64,000 nt of DNA from Nissolia schottii (GCA_003254905.1 QANU01016478.1:613977-677976); one strand, 5' to 3'. Numbered from the stretch's first letter, positions 12,441-25,316 are shown. Notes: generated by a model not told the origin, from the letters alone. Numbers and translations: made by a program.

Positions 12441-13300
12441 TAAAACTAAATGTATATATACAATAAAATTAAATATCTAAAAAATTAAAACTACAACTAA
12501 AGTTATAAACATTAAAAGTACAACTAACCTGCGACGACAGTGACGACAATAGGGGAGGCCCAGTGGTGGTCTGGTGGCAGTAGAACAACCGGAGGATGCT
12601 GAGAGGACGCAGAGGAGGAAGGTGAAGAGTGGAGGAGAGAATGGAAGTTAGGGAGGCAGGATAGAGGAGCACTATATATAAAACAATTACCGTCGAATAT
12701 TTTTGTCGGTAACTGCACTAATGACACAACCATTAGGACAACGGGAAAATGTGTGACCTTTTGTACTCCGAGACTGTTACCATCGGATATTTTAAACGGT
12801 AACTATTTGAACGTTACACACGTGGAGAACATGCACACCCGTTCACACTTCCAAACCATTATTGTCGAACTTTCCTGATGATAATTGGTTCAACAATACA
12901 CCTGTGGGATAAACACGTGCCTATTCAAATTCAGACTCTCTTACCATCAAAAATATCAGATTACCATCAGGGTGCGTCGTGCGTTGTTCTCTTCAGATTC
13001 AGATTCAACAACCCCAACGTCGCGTGCGTCGTGCTCACATGCATCCCTTAAATGTCCAATTGATTATCGTCAGAAAAAACTGACAGTAATACTTTCGCCT
13101 AAACTCGTGCCACATGGTGCCGAATGTTACCGTCGATTTTTCTGTCCGGTTTGTTTTCCGACGGTAATTGTGACCAAAATCAATTCGATTCGTTTTAGAA
13201 ACCATTACCATCAAATTTTTTTTTTGTGTTTTTCGACAATAATACCGTCGGATCATTTTATGAAGGTAGCGTTCTGGCGGTAATTTCCTTATCTATAGTG

Positions 13301-16300
13301 TATTATTTAAGCACCATGACATTGGCGTACCTCTACTTGTGAATAAATAACATGTTTGAGATTTGGTTTCATGTGGATCAAATAAAAAAACTTCATTTGC
13401 ATATCCAATGGGTTGGGGATTGGATTCCATCAAATAAAATAAACATCTATCGATATATCCTTATAGGTAACGCATTACATGATTAACACCATTCTAGTGT
13501 CTTCTTGTTGGACAAGAACTAAATTTTGCTAATAAACTTACAGAAAAAACTATATCTAATCATGCATTGTCAGCAAGATATATTAGTGCTCCAATAACAC
13601 TAAGATATGGTACTTCAAGACTAAGAAGTTCTTCGTGATTCTCGCAAGGTCGGAATAGATATTTATCGACATCAAGTGATCTCACAGCTATTGGGGTTCT
13701 CAATGGATGTGCTTTATCTAAGTAAAATTGTTTTAAAACCTTATCAATACAAGTTAACTGATGAATAAATAATCATCTGACAAATGCTCAATCTGTAATT
13801 CAAGACAAAATTATGTCTTACCAAGATCTTTTATTTCAAATTATTTCTTTAGATAATCCATAATTTTTGGAATCTCTTTTGGAGATCCAATGATATTTAA
13901 ATCATCCACATATACTACAATTATGTCAAACTTAGATCCAAACCTTTTTATGAAGACACATGGGCAAATATGATCATTTTTATATTGATTAAGGCTATTC
14001 TACCACATACGCTCTGATTGTTTTAATTCATATAAGGATTTCTAAAGCCTTATAGAACAACTTTTTTGGGAATTTTAATATGCTTCAAACATTTTAAATC
14101 ATTAAGGTATTTTCACATAAATTTCACTATCTAGTGAGCCATATAAATAGGCTATAACAATATCCATTAGACTCATGCTGAGTATTTTATCTACTACCAA
14201 ACTACTAAGATATGTAAATGTAATTGAATCCACCAAGGGAGAATATGTCTCCATATAGTCAATGTCAAATTTTTGTGAAAATCCCCGTGCTACAAGTCGT
14301 GTTATATGTCTTTCTATTTCATTTTTCTCATTTGGTTTCTGCATGAAAACTCACATGTACCTCACTGACTTTACATATTTAAGTATTTTGACTATAGGTC
14401 CAAAAACTTCTTGTTTTCCAAGTAAATTTAATTCAGCTTGACTTTTCATTTTGGTCAATCATTCCTCTGTTTACATACTTTGTCAGACTTTGGTTCGAGA
14501 ATCTCATCTTGCTTTATTATTTCAATAGCAATATTATATGCAAAAATGTTGTTGACAACAATATGTTTTCGGTTTCATATTTTTCCCGTAGAGACATAGC
14601 ATATCGAGATCTATTCATTTTCTTCATTTTTAAGTAGCTGAACCTCTTATGGGGTTTCATCAACAATTATATCTTGGGTTTTTTTTTTTTTGAGCACTGA
14701 CCTTCATATTGTGATCATCTTGATCAACTGTCCATTTTGGAATCGAATGGTCTACCATGCTTTAGCTGTGGTTTACTTTCATTTGCATTCATCTGGTGTC
14801 CTTTTTGGACATTAATTCAATTTGGAACATTCTGAGATTTTGTAATTCTCATTGGGTCAATAAATGCATCTGACAGTTGATTTAGAATATTTTGCAAATG
14901 AATTATCTTTTGTACTTCTAGTTCACATTGTCTTGTATGAGAATCTAAATGAGATAAGGACAATGTATTCTGTGTTATTTATTTTTTAGTTGTTTATTTT
15001 CTTCCCATAATGATGGGAAAATTGTTTCAACAAAATGGCAACCAGAAAACCTTGTCATAAACAAATCTCTAATAATTGGTTTGAGATATTTTATGATAAA
15101 AGGGGATTCATAACCAACATATATTCCCAACCTTCTTTGAGGTCCCATCTTTGTGCATTGCGATAGAGAAATTGGAACATAAACCACAATCCAAAAATTA
15201 TAAGATGAAAAATAATTGACTTCTGACCAAAAAATAACTATAATGGGGAGAATTTATGATAACTTATTGGTCCGATGCTTATAAGTGTAGCTATACATAA
15301 GATAGCATGTCCCCATGCTTAAATAGGAAGTTTTGTTCTCATAAGCATTGACCTAGCTATTATTAGTTGAAGACATTTAATAAATGACCGTGCTAGGCCA
15401 TTGTGTGTATGAACATGAGCAATAGATTTTTCAATTGTTATTCCAATTGACATACAATAATCATAAAAAGCTTGAAAAGTAAACTCAACAACATTATCAA
15501 GACCAATTGTTTTAATGACATAATATGAAAATTGTTCTCTTAATTTTATTATTTGAGCAAGTAACCTTGCAAACAACATGTTGCGAATTGACAGTAAACA
15601 CACATGTGACCATCTTGTCAATGCATTTATCAAAACCATATAATATCTAAATGGTCCACAGGGTAGGTGAATGAGCCTACATATATCACCTTGAATGCAT
15701 TATAGAAATGCAAGGAATTGCATCCCAACCTTGACTGGTGATGGTATCACAATTAGCTTTCATTGAGAACAAGCAGCGCATGAGAATTCCTTAAATTGAA
15801 TAATCTTTTAGTTCTTCAATAGATGTCCAAGTGAACTCTCAATAATTTTTCACATATAGTTAAATTGGGATGACCTAATTGGTCATGCCAAATGGTAAAA
15901 ACACTTCAAGTTTATTGTGGCATAATTTTCAATTGTGCTAAGTTTGTATAGTACAAATCAGAGGAGAAAGCGAGTAGTTTTTCTACTACACATTTCTTAC
16001 ATGATATGATAATTGTGACTTAAAGATATTCAATATTCTTCTCATTTATAATCTCATCATGATATCCATTTTAGCAAATATCTTTAAAATTTAACAAGTT
16101 TCGTTGCAACTTACTAGATAATAATGCATTACCTATAATACATCTTGTTATTCCAAGTAATACTATATTAGCTCTTCTAGAACCTTCAATTTATTTTGTA
16201 CTACCACTTATTGTACTTACATTGGCCTCTTTCATAATAAGAGAGACAAAATATTTTTTATCTCTAAGTATTGTGTGTGTTGTAGCACTGTCAACAAGAC

Positions 16301-16419
16301 ACATGTCTTCTTTGTTGGCCTTCGGCTTAACCAATGAATGAAAAGTTTCGATGGTCTTGTAGAATTGATTTCAAAAGAAAATTGATTATTTGAATTAAAT
16401 AGAGTGTCGCGTTGATAAT
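13301..16419 (-). mobile_element. Copia fossil, main body (protease to RNase H)
   Basis: Minus-strand remnants appear in Copia order: protease-like sequence (about 16310-16080), integrase (about 15640-15320), integrase tail (15187-14975), reverse transcriptase (about 14344-13600) and the first part of RNase H up to 13301, which continues at 7394. A degenerate tRNA primer-site-like sequence lies next to the right LTR. No gag was recognised. The element is broken, with many breaks, and old by LTR divergence. Confidence 0.8.
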
Positions 16420-16640
16420 GTGTAATAAAACTAATAAGAATAGTATTAGGGAAGAGTAATGGATGAGATATGAAGAAAGAATAAATGGAGCAATATTATT
16501 TTTAATATCAAAGATGTGTATACATTGAGCAGTAAAAATATTATTTATAGGCTAAAAGTGATGAATATATAAACATATTAAATTTCTAAAAATCTCACCA
16601 ATTAATGACATTTACTTAATTATATTTTTTCATAACATTT
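16420..16640 (-). mobile_element. 5' LTR of the interrupted Copia fossil (right copy, incomplete)
   Basis: Aligns with the left LTR from about 6637; similarity fades near 16640, about 170 bases before the left copy ends. The outer end is therefore incomplete or overwritten. Confidence 0.6.
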
Positions 16641-16707
16641 TTCATTTTATTCTTTTATTTATTTATTGCATTTTACTCCTTTATCAAACATAGCCTGTCA
16701 TGGGAGT

Positions 16708-17146
16708 TGTTACGGACTGGGCCATAAAGGCCCATCCCAGCGACCCAACACCCAGGCCCATATCCGCGGACCCGACCCGACCTCTCACAAACGATCACCG
16801 ACAAGGTCGCCACTCTCTGGCCGCTCAGGATTAACGGTTCCGAGATCTTCGTCGCTTTCCGCGATGTCCGGGGTCAGCGCGCAGATCACGGATATCTCCC
16901 CGCCTCCGCGATACCCGAAACCTCCTCCACCACCCCGGCTATATAATGAGCCTATACCCCAGGTACAAAGACATCACATAATCATTCACTATACTCCTTC
17001 GACCCTTGCTTACTTGAGCGTCGGAGTAATTGCAGGTACACACCGCAATTGCGAGTCCAGAGATCGATCGTGCCAAGGTCAGAGTTCTCATTCGGTTCCA
17101 CAGTCTCAGGATTCAGAGTTTGTACCGAGGTAGATACTTCGGAACA
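16708..17146. mobile_element. Solo LTR, Ty3/Gypsy (probably Tat lineage)
   Basis: 439 bases begin TGTTACGG and end CGGAACA. They are flanked on both sides by the same 5-base duplication GGAGT (16703-16707 and 17147-17151). A TATA box (TATATAA, 16940-16946) sits mid-way, and a GAGCGTCGGAGT motif downstream is typical of Tat-type LTRs. No internal region is present, so it is a solo LTR left by recombination. It looks fairly recent because both duplications are intact. GC content is well above the surroundings. Confidence 0.88.
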
Positions 17147-17151
17147 GGAGT

Positions 17152-17284
17152 TTTTTTAACGAATTAATCTCAAAGTAATATAAATGAAAATGCTCTTATC
17201 AAGTCACAAAAGAAAAAGCCCACAAATGCGCAAAAAAATAATAAACTTGTCAATTTATTAATAAAAGTCATAATAATAATAATA

Positions 17285-17332
<48 letters not shown>

Positions 17333-17690
17333 GTATTTTCTTTTTCTTTCGACTGAAGCTTGATGGAAAATGTAAGCACATTTTCCTTATTGAAGAAAGA
17401 CCATATCATAGACTTGAAAGTTATTGGCATTAGCCGGAACAATTAAGCTAGTATTTAGTTGATTTAAATGGTTTGTATTTGTACAAGCTAGCTGTTGTGA
17501 CAAAATTTTAATTGGAGTGTCTATCAATTCGGGGGACCGATCTTTATTGATGTATTTTTCACATGATAACCATTCCCATCAACTGTTTTTTTCATTTTTC
17601 TTTTATTCAAGTACTTGTGCATTTAGCAAACAGCAACATTCACAGTAACTGGGCTTTTTGACGTCAATAAACAAAAGTCCAAATGGAAAG
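17152..17690. other. Intergenic with (TAA)n microsatellite
   Basis: A run of about 15 TAA/AAT units lies at about 17273-17330. Otherwise nothing recognised until the LARP leader. Confidence 0.6.
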
Positions 17691-17961
17691 TGAATGGAAA
17701 TACCGCAGGGGAACTCAAGCGCCTCACTCACACTCACACAAAACAAACAAAACCTGGAATCCCAAGCGTTTCCGCACCCTTTCTTAGAAACGCTTCTTTC
17801 TCATACAACCCAAAGCTCTCTCCTTCTCTGAGACTCAAAGTTTGGAATCCTTGCTGCATTTTGGTTTGGTAGTTTGTCTGAAACCCTAAGACATATCTAT
17901 TTGTTTGCGTTGATCATCCTGTTATCCTCACAGTTAGCATCAACCCTAAATCACCATTGCC

Positions 17962-19940
17962 ATGACGGATGACCATCGGCATTCCTCCGATAACCCCCAA
18001 TCGCGTCAGGCTACGCGATCACCTGTCACTTCAACATGGAATCAGGTTTTCCGTGGCGAATCGGAGCTGATAGCGGCTGTTCCGTCGGTAGTGACGGCCG
18101 CGGATGCCGTTGAACAACCTTCTATCACCGCCGTGGCGCCTTCTGTAGACGGCGATTGTGACTCTGCTGAGAGCTCCCAAAATGGTGGGGGTAGCAATGG
18201 CGACGCAGTTAAGAGGCCTGCCTGGAACAAGCCTTCATCCAAAGGCGGAGCCTTGGAGGCGAGGCAGCAGGTCATGGGCACGGTCTGGCCCGCGTTGTCC
18301 GAGTCCACCAAAGCAGCTTCTGTGAAATCGGAGTCATCGTCAAAGGGTTTGTTGGATGGATCGTCTAGGGCTACATTGCAGGTTCGATTTCTTCAATATT
18401 TTAGTTTGTTCCACTTAATTGTTCTATTCAGTTTTGTTAATTACTGTCATTTAGGGCTGCCTATCTTTGTAACCTTGTTGATTAGGTTTTTCGTGCGTTC
18501 GCAGTGGGTTTCTGAATCTTATATTCATGACACAATTTCGGAAATGCCAGTATTGGTTCCAATTTTTTTAATTATGAAAAATACATTTAGATGCTGTAGT
18601 ACGTGGAATCCGTGCTAGATCAAGTTGTTGTGTCCAAGTAAATTGATGGATGCTGGATTGTGACATGTGTGATCATTTACTTTGCTGGAATTATGCTGTT
18701 TGTTTTATGGTTTATTTGTACGCACGTAGACATTGCTGTTTTTTTGAGTGCCAAATACAGGTTCCAGGAAGCCAGCCTTCTTCCTCTTCGCAGAGACAAG
18801 TCAGTGATGATGCAAGTGCAAACAATATGGTGCCAACTCGTCAAAAGTCATTCAAACATAACAATTCAAATTTGTCTTCTAACGATGGCCAACCGCAACA
18901 GTCTGCGCCACAAGTTTCGATAGCTGCAACTGGGTCCCACAATTATACTCCAAAGGACCATTCACAAAAAAGTGGATTTGTGTCTAATGATCATCCGCAT
19001 CAGCGTAATTCATTCAGAAATCGTAACAACGGTCCACATCAGCGTGGAGATGGTGCTCACCATCATAACTATGGGAACAGACGTGATCAAGACTGGAATA
19101 CTAATAGAAATTTCAATGGTAGAGATGCCCATATCCCACGGGGAGTTGTTCCTAGATTTATGAGGCCACCTCCACCTCCTAATTCTGCTCAATTTATCCA
19201 CACACCGCCAGTTAGGCCATTTGGTGGCCACCTTGGATTCCATGGTATGCTATATTAATGTCAAGAACTCGAAACTTTTTTCTTTCAGGATATGTATATG
19301 ATGTGGTGCCTGTATTCATTTTCAGAACTTGCTCCTCCAATGGTATATGTCGCAGCTCCACCTCCACCCCCAGATTCACTAAGAGGTGTTCCATTTGTAC
19401 CTCCAATGCCACATCATGCAATGTACTTTACAGGTGCAGACCCTCAGTTGCATAATAAGATAGTCAGCCAGATTAACTATTATTTCAGGTAAAGCTTTTA
19501 CTTTGTTCTGTTAGCATTATGTTTTCGTTGTCTCTTTTTCTTTAACTGGTTTAGAAAGTTGACTGTAAACATGCCACAACTCTTCCATTGCAGTAATGAG
19601 AATTTAATTAAAGATACATTCTTGCGGCAGAACATGGATGATCAGGGCTGGGTTCCTATAAAATTAATAGCAGGTTTCAAGAAAGTGAGTTGTTATCGGT
19701 ATATGTTTGCTTGCTTTTATGATATGTGAGATGGATTACTCTTTTGTTTTCTGTAGATGACTCCATGTAGAAGATTAAATTACATCTAATGAATATCTAC
19801 CCCTTTCTGGAAGTTACTTTTGGCTGATTTGGGTGCTTGGCAATTATTAGATCATGACTTCTGCATGTAACATTCTTGTTTTGATCAATTTTAATTTATT
19901 TCCTCTTTCCTTTTATAATGTCTTTCATATGTCTATGTGC

Positions 19941-19977
<37 letters not shown>

Positions 19978-21805
19978 NTATATATATGGTAGCATATGTT
20001 CATTATAATTGTATCACATTGTATCAAGAGTTCCTATCACATTGTATCAATAGATAATGTGTTTTGAGGTGGAGAAAACTTGGCTCTTTAAGATCAAGTT
20101 TTATAACTGAAATCATCAAAGTGAACATTAAGGTGTATTGTAAGTGCTGCACTGCTACATTTTAAGGTGGCTAGGCTGCCAAAACTAGCTTACTACTCTA
20201 AACTAGTTTTAGTGCTCTGATGAGTTAAGCTAGGCCTAGACCTTGTTCTAGTTGTGGAGGATTCAACATCTTTGGTTTTTTCTTTATCCTTCTTTAGTTA
20301 TCTGCAATATGCTGTAATGCATTGCTGTTTAAGTAAACATGGATTTGAGTTTTTATTAAGTATGGTGTTGTCACTGAATTAAGATACGAGGAAAACCAAA
20401 GAAAAGTTATTGTAGTGTCCTCTGAAAAATTTAAAGGATTTTGACAGCAAATGATTAAAACGTCAGGGCTAGGTTCTGAAAAAAAGGATTCTCTTTTTCA
20501 AAAAAATAAGTTTTGCTCAACCGTTAACGTGATGAAAATGTGAAATATCTACCAGTGGTTGTCATATGTTAACACCGAAATCGTTTTCCCTTTTCTGATA
20601 GTAATTTTATCTGGAGCTATCTGGAGCTCCTGTTGGTGAAATAGGAAAATATAGACTAATATGAATGGAAGTATGGGTTTGATAACCAAATTTGTTTATG
20701 CATGAATTTATCCATCATCTTTACAACTACAAGAATGAAAATCCTTTTGATAAGAAGCTAAGTTTCTGCTTTGAACTCACTTTTTTCACCCGTCCTCTTG
20801 GATTTTGAAATCCATGTTCTTTGAGTGTTAAGTAATATTACTGTTATTATGACTACTATTAACTACTACTATCACCTCACAACTAATTGAGTGGTGTATT
20901 TAATGGATATAATTATTGTAGTGACATTATGGATCTACACTAAGTGTGAACTAACTAAGAAGAGCTCTGTGGTTTGTTATCCATTTTGCCTGATTCATCC
21001 TATGCTCTGGTGAATACAGAAGTCAATCGCATTGCATTGTCTTTGAATCTAAACTATGACACAGTGGTTAAATGGAAATGGAGGACTAAACACATGTTTT
21101 GGGTGTTTGCCTCCTTTAGGCCACAGTTCTAGAATCTTTTATGTTGATTGTTTTATGTGTTGGAGTTCATCCTATATCATCTATTTAGGTATGTTAGTTG
21201 TGACATTATTTCTTACCAAATGATAGTTTTTTTGTGTTTTTTTTTTTTTTTGGTCTCAGGTCATGCATTTGACTGACAGTCTACAGCTTATATTAGATGC
21301 TGTTCGAACCTCATCTGTGGTTGAAGTGAAGGTATTTTTTCTGAATCTTGATTCATAGATTTGAATTTATAAATTTCAATGTCAATACTTGATTACATTG
21401 AGAATAACTAATAAGAATTTACTTGTTATTTTTCTTCGTTCTATCAATTTATGAAACCTCGTGTTTTAAATTTATTTCCTTTTCTTTATGTCATAGGGTG
21501 ACAAAATAAGGAGACGAAGTGATTGGAGGAAATGGATCATACCTCCGTCTCTTCAGTTTCCTGATTTTACAGGATCTCAAACCCAAGGAACATTGAATCA
21601 CGAAGCGCTGGCTGAACAAGTACAAAACATTGCTCTGGAGACAACTAACTATACTGCTATGAGAGGACTAGACGTTCTACCCGATGCTGCACAACCCAAA
21701 CCTTCATTTGGGGATTTGAATGGCCCATTGCAGCTTCCCAGTAACGAGGGTGTTGGTCAAGTTGGAATTCAAGGCTCAGATCACTCTATTTCAGCAAGAA
21801 ATTAG
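17962..21805 (+). CDS. LARP1C: La-related protein 1 (LARP1B/1C type)
   Basis: Exons 17962-18381, 18761-19244, 19326-19488, 19594-19684, 21260-21331 and 21497-21805 join in frame with GT-AG introns to give 512 residues. The La motif is at about residues 343-425: LHNKIVSQINYYFSNENL, then IKDTFLRQNMDDQGWVPI, then a FKKV-MHLTD block and a SVVEVKGDKIRRRSDWRKW end. The N-terminal half is low-complexity: Ser/Ala-rich, then Asn/His/Arg-rich (FRNRNNGPHQRGDG) and Pro-rich, typical of plant LARP1b/c. Plant LARP1 proteins bind mRNAs and influence heat-induced decay and senescence; that is family knowledge. There is no C-terminal DM15 region, fitting the short 1B/1C type rather than 1A; which of the two is uncertain. 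Intron 4 (19685-21259) is large. Confidence 0.93.
19945..19987. repeat. (TA)n microsatellite with an unresolved base
   Basis: A TA run in LARP intron 4 contains an N at 19978, so the true length is uncertain. Confidence 0.9.
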
Positions 21806-22640
21806 AGCTGTAAGATGTGCTTTTAGCACTAGTATTTTTGAGAGGGTCTTAAGAGGGACACAAGAAGCAACAGGGTAATCTAAAGTTGGTCTCAATTTGT
21901 GCATTTTGCACAATGGGAATGATTTCTCACAAAGGTATACTTCAGGGTAAATTAAACGGTAAACCCCAAACTTACCCCCCCCCCCCTTTTTTTTCCGTGT
22001 GTGGAGCTAGTAGCATAAATCTTGCGATTACTTATAGCATGCTTTCCGTCCTGTGGCTTAGAATTGATTATGAATCCCTAGAAGTAAGAAATTGCTTCTG
22101 GAGCTAAGTGTATTCCATCTGAAAACCAAACATGTACTTAAACCCGCACGATTGCTTTTAACTGCGGGATGGTTTGCTTCAATACAGGGAAATTTTGGTT
22201 TTGCTTATTTCCCTGATTGCCCCTCACCCACTTTTTAAAATCTTTGGGGTCAGCTTCCTGCCAGTTTTTGGAGCATTATTATGAGTTCATGGATGTTGAA
22301 TGCGATTCATTCATGCCTGCGTGCTTCCTGGGAAGGAAAGAGTTAATGTGGATTTATACTGCTGGTGCTTGTCATGCAGCTGTTTTAAAGCATGGTGATT
22401 GCTTGATCTCGCTTGCTATTTTTCGTCACTGCCAATACTGTGCTTTCTTTGATTTATTAAACACTAAAAATTCCCAAATCATAAATGGCCTCGGTAGTGT
22501 AATAATAATAGCCTTTAATTATCGGGTGGTTATTCTTGTTAGTTGCATGTACTTTGAATCTATGCTATTATCTCAAAAAAAAAAAAAAAAAACACTGAAC
22601 GTCTTAAAACTGATGTCTTATTTATCTTCTTCATAGCCTT
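21806..22640 (+). other. Probable LARP 3' UTR and downstream sequence
   Basis: Non-coding sequence after the LARP stop, with a C8/T8 run near 21975-21990 and an A-run near 22575-22592. An open frame at 22217-22636 has no recognisable domain and is taken as chance. Confidence 0.4.
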
Positions 22641-23303
22641 TGTAATTGATATTCATTTAGATTTAATCAAGTTTCTTTTGTTTGATTCTATGGGTGTAGT
22701 CAATTTTATGACTACACTTCTTTAACGGTGATTGACCATTTCCTGTGAATTTACATGAGTTAATTTAATTATAATTATCAACTGCATCTTTGGATTGATT
22801 TGAATTTATGTTTTAAGGTATAATAATCAACATAATGCAACTTTTTATTTTCACTTACCACTAGAGTAGTTAATTTTTATTGAGACTAGAGTAGTTAATG
22901 ATGTATAATATTTTGTTAAAATTAGAATGTGATACAATTGAGATATAACACAAAAATTTATACTAAATAACAATTTCGTTTTTACTAAAATTTGTTTATT
23001 AACAAGAGAACCACAATATTTGTTTTTATTGTTAAGAATTTGTATTCCCTTTGCGTATATTGCACGTCACAACCAAAGACAAAGTCATCAAATTTTTTCG
23101 GTGGCCTTCAATGGGTCATATAGATGGGTGAATGAAACTGAATCATCCTGCCATGTGGGTGCATTAAACCCACGCTAATCCAAGGTGGCCGATTCACCCG
23201 TGAGCTCAGCAACCAAAATTGGCACATGCCAATGAAAGTTCAAACAGGATTATTACAATGAACCCACACCCACATAAACCAATATTGAAACCCACCATTC
23301 AGA
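22641..23303. other. Intergenic, nothing recognised
   Basis: AT-rich; no gene or clear repeat seen. Confidence 0.4.
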
Positions 23304-23311
23304 CTTATCGA

Positions 23312-24573
23312 CAGGGATGGCAATGGGGCGGGGTGGAGTGGGTTTTTATCTCAAGCCGCCCTTGCCCTGCATCTTATTAACAGTAACTTCTACTTGCCTC
23401 GTCTCTACCTGCGAATTTTAAACATTATAACGGACACCTTATTAACAGTAATTTCTACTTGCCTCGTCCCTGCCCGTGAATTTTAAACATTATAATCTGC
23501 ACCTGTCCCACTGGTATCCACCTAGTCCCATGTTTTAAAACACTTGCTAAAATACTATAAAATTTAATCCTTATACAGATTAACATAATCATATAATAAA
23601 ATATAACAAATGTTAACATTTAACATTGATTAAATATAGAAGAATTCAATAGCAATAAAAATTAAATAACAAGAAAATAATAGACAAATTACAACCAATT
23701 TTTCAATAAGTCACACAGAAATATTTAAGATACATATAAGTTTCAAATAAATTTCAAGTAACAAAAAAAAAATCACTTCTTGTCTCTTGTGTAGCTTCCC
23801 AACTCTTGAAGCTATTGTTCTTCACTATCCACATTGTCTTCCACATCATTAACTTATTGATAATCATCCATAGTAATAGGATTTCCCTCTACAAATTAAA
23901 CATGATAAATTCATTAATAAATCAATTATTGTTATTAGAAAACCAAAATTAAAAAAAATAGATAAAACATATGAAGAAATTTACCTTTGTCCATAGCCAT
24001 TGACCACAACCAATTTCGACAGCACATCAAAGCTTTTATTGTGTCTTCATGTAGATTAGCACGATGAGGACAAATCAAGTGACTGCTTGCACTAAATGCA
24101 GATTCAGAAGCAATAGTGGTCATAGGTATAGCAAATACATCTCTAGCAATTTTTTGAAGAGTTGGAGAGAGAGAGAGAAAGTCGACCCCATGACAGTACC
24201 GTTTATGGCTGGTGGCTGGCAGCACGGTAGAACGGAGCCCCAAGACAGAGAGACGAGAAACAGAGTAGCACGTTAAAAAGAAAGGAATTAAGTTTGTTGT
24301 TAGATTAGAATTGAAGAGTGTCACAATAACACAAGATTAAGTTTGTGAATTGTTGAGTTTTTACTTTTTTTTTAAATTTTATATAATTTTTTTATTATAT
24401 ATATATATATATAATATGTACTATATAGGGTGCGGGGGGAGTAGGGGTGGTTTACCCTATACCCTACCACCCCCCGCATCTACCTGCCTCTCTCTGGAGT
24501 GAGTTTTAAACCCACCCCAAGCCGGTTGGGTAGGGTGGGTGCTCTGCGGGTAGGGTTCATGTTGTCGTCCCTA
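23312..24573 (-). mobile_element. hAT DNA transposon, internally deleted, with 8-bp TSD
   Basis: The element starts CAGGGATGGCAA and ends GTCGTCCCTA (TAGGGACGAC on the other strand). It is flanked by perfect 8-base duplications CTTATCGA (23304-23311 and 24574-24581), diagnostic of hAT. On the minus strand (about 24180-24000) it keeps the C-terminal dimerisation domain (hATC): LQKIARDVFAIPMTTIASES, then ending CCRNWLW, followed by a decayed acidic tail. At 1,262 bases it is far shorter than an autonomous hAT (usually over 3 kb), and the catalytic region is missing. The termini are G/C-rich against AT-rich flanks. Confidence 0.92.
23373..23503. repeat. 65-bp tandem duplication in the hAT element
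   Basis: Two adjacent copies, 23373-23437 and 23438-23503, both start CTTATTAACAGTAA and share CTACTTGCCTCGTC. They differ at a handful of bases. Confidence 0.85.
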
Positions 24574-24581
24574 CTTATCGA

Positions 24582-24785
24582 AGCTAAACTTGAGTGTGTC
24601 TGCCATAAAGCTTTTTTAACAAGGTTGGTGTTAAGAAATTTGATCCGATGCATTTTTTATCTAAATTTAGGTTATGCTTTAAGTTAACTCAACTTAGCAC
24701 AAGATCAAATAATTATATAGAGTTTTTTCTTCCCTTTTGGATAACTAGTACATTCGCGTAGTACACAAGTTTTTATTTTTATTTT

Positions 24786-24820
<35 letters not shown>

Positions 24821-25299
24821 TTATATGTTTATTAATAATAGACGTAGACATATAAAATTAAGTAACTTTTTTTAAGTGTATGAAAGTAATTTTGAATAAA
24901 ATATATTAAAATTTAAAGATTTTTTTAAAAAATAAATAATAATATTTTAGTTGTTAGAAAATTTCTAAAATTTAAATTTGAAACGATTACATTAGAGAAT
25001 TGGTTTTAAATTTTAGTTCAAAATTTTTAATTTTTATAAATTTTAAATAATGTTTATTTTAGATGTGAGAGAATGCTGAAATATAAATTAGGAAATATTT
25101 AGTAGGTCTAATAAAAAAAAGTTTAGTGAGCTTTAGCGAAAAACTTCTCTCCAAAAATAATGGTGAAAAAAACCTTGTTATTTTGTTAATATAGATTACT
25201 AATAAATTATATGAATTTATAATTCAACTAATTCATTTTACATACCATAATGCTATTTTTATGGCAATATGATGCGTTATAAAATATTTTTTAAATTTT
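24582..25299. other. AT-rich intergenic with TA/TG microsatellite
   Basis: A compound (TA)n(TG)n run lies at about 24786-24821. No gene seen. Confidence 0.6.
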
Positions 25300-25316
25300 T
25301 TCTTTTAAAATTTTAT

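Larger units (their letters stand above)
7395..13300 (-). mobile_element. CACTA (En/Spm) DNA transposon, non-autonomous
   Basis: The left end reads CATTACAAGAAAAACG and the right end, on the other strand, CACTATAGATAAGG. Both are degenerate CACTA termini. Subterminal regions (7410-7830, 9000-9480, 12680-13290) hold many copies of a short imperfect palindrome built on TTACCGTCGG / GACGGTAA, as expected for transposase binding sites of this superfamily. The only gene-like content is a minus-strand Transposase_24-type gene at 9906-11696. No DDE transposase (TNPD) was seen, so the copy could only have moved with help. It sits inside the RNase H region of a Copia fossil. The 3-bp flanks (AAC and TAT) do not match, so a target duplication cannot be shown. 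Confidence 0.85.

Noticed and set aside
16666-17133. 155-codon open frame, Pro/Arg-rich
   Set aside because: It lies almost wholly inside the Gypsy solo LTR, with no domain.
22217-22636. 139-codon open frame after the LARP gene
   Set aside because: No recognisable domain and positioned like 3' UTR or flank; composition is not gene-like.
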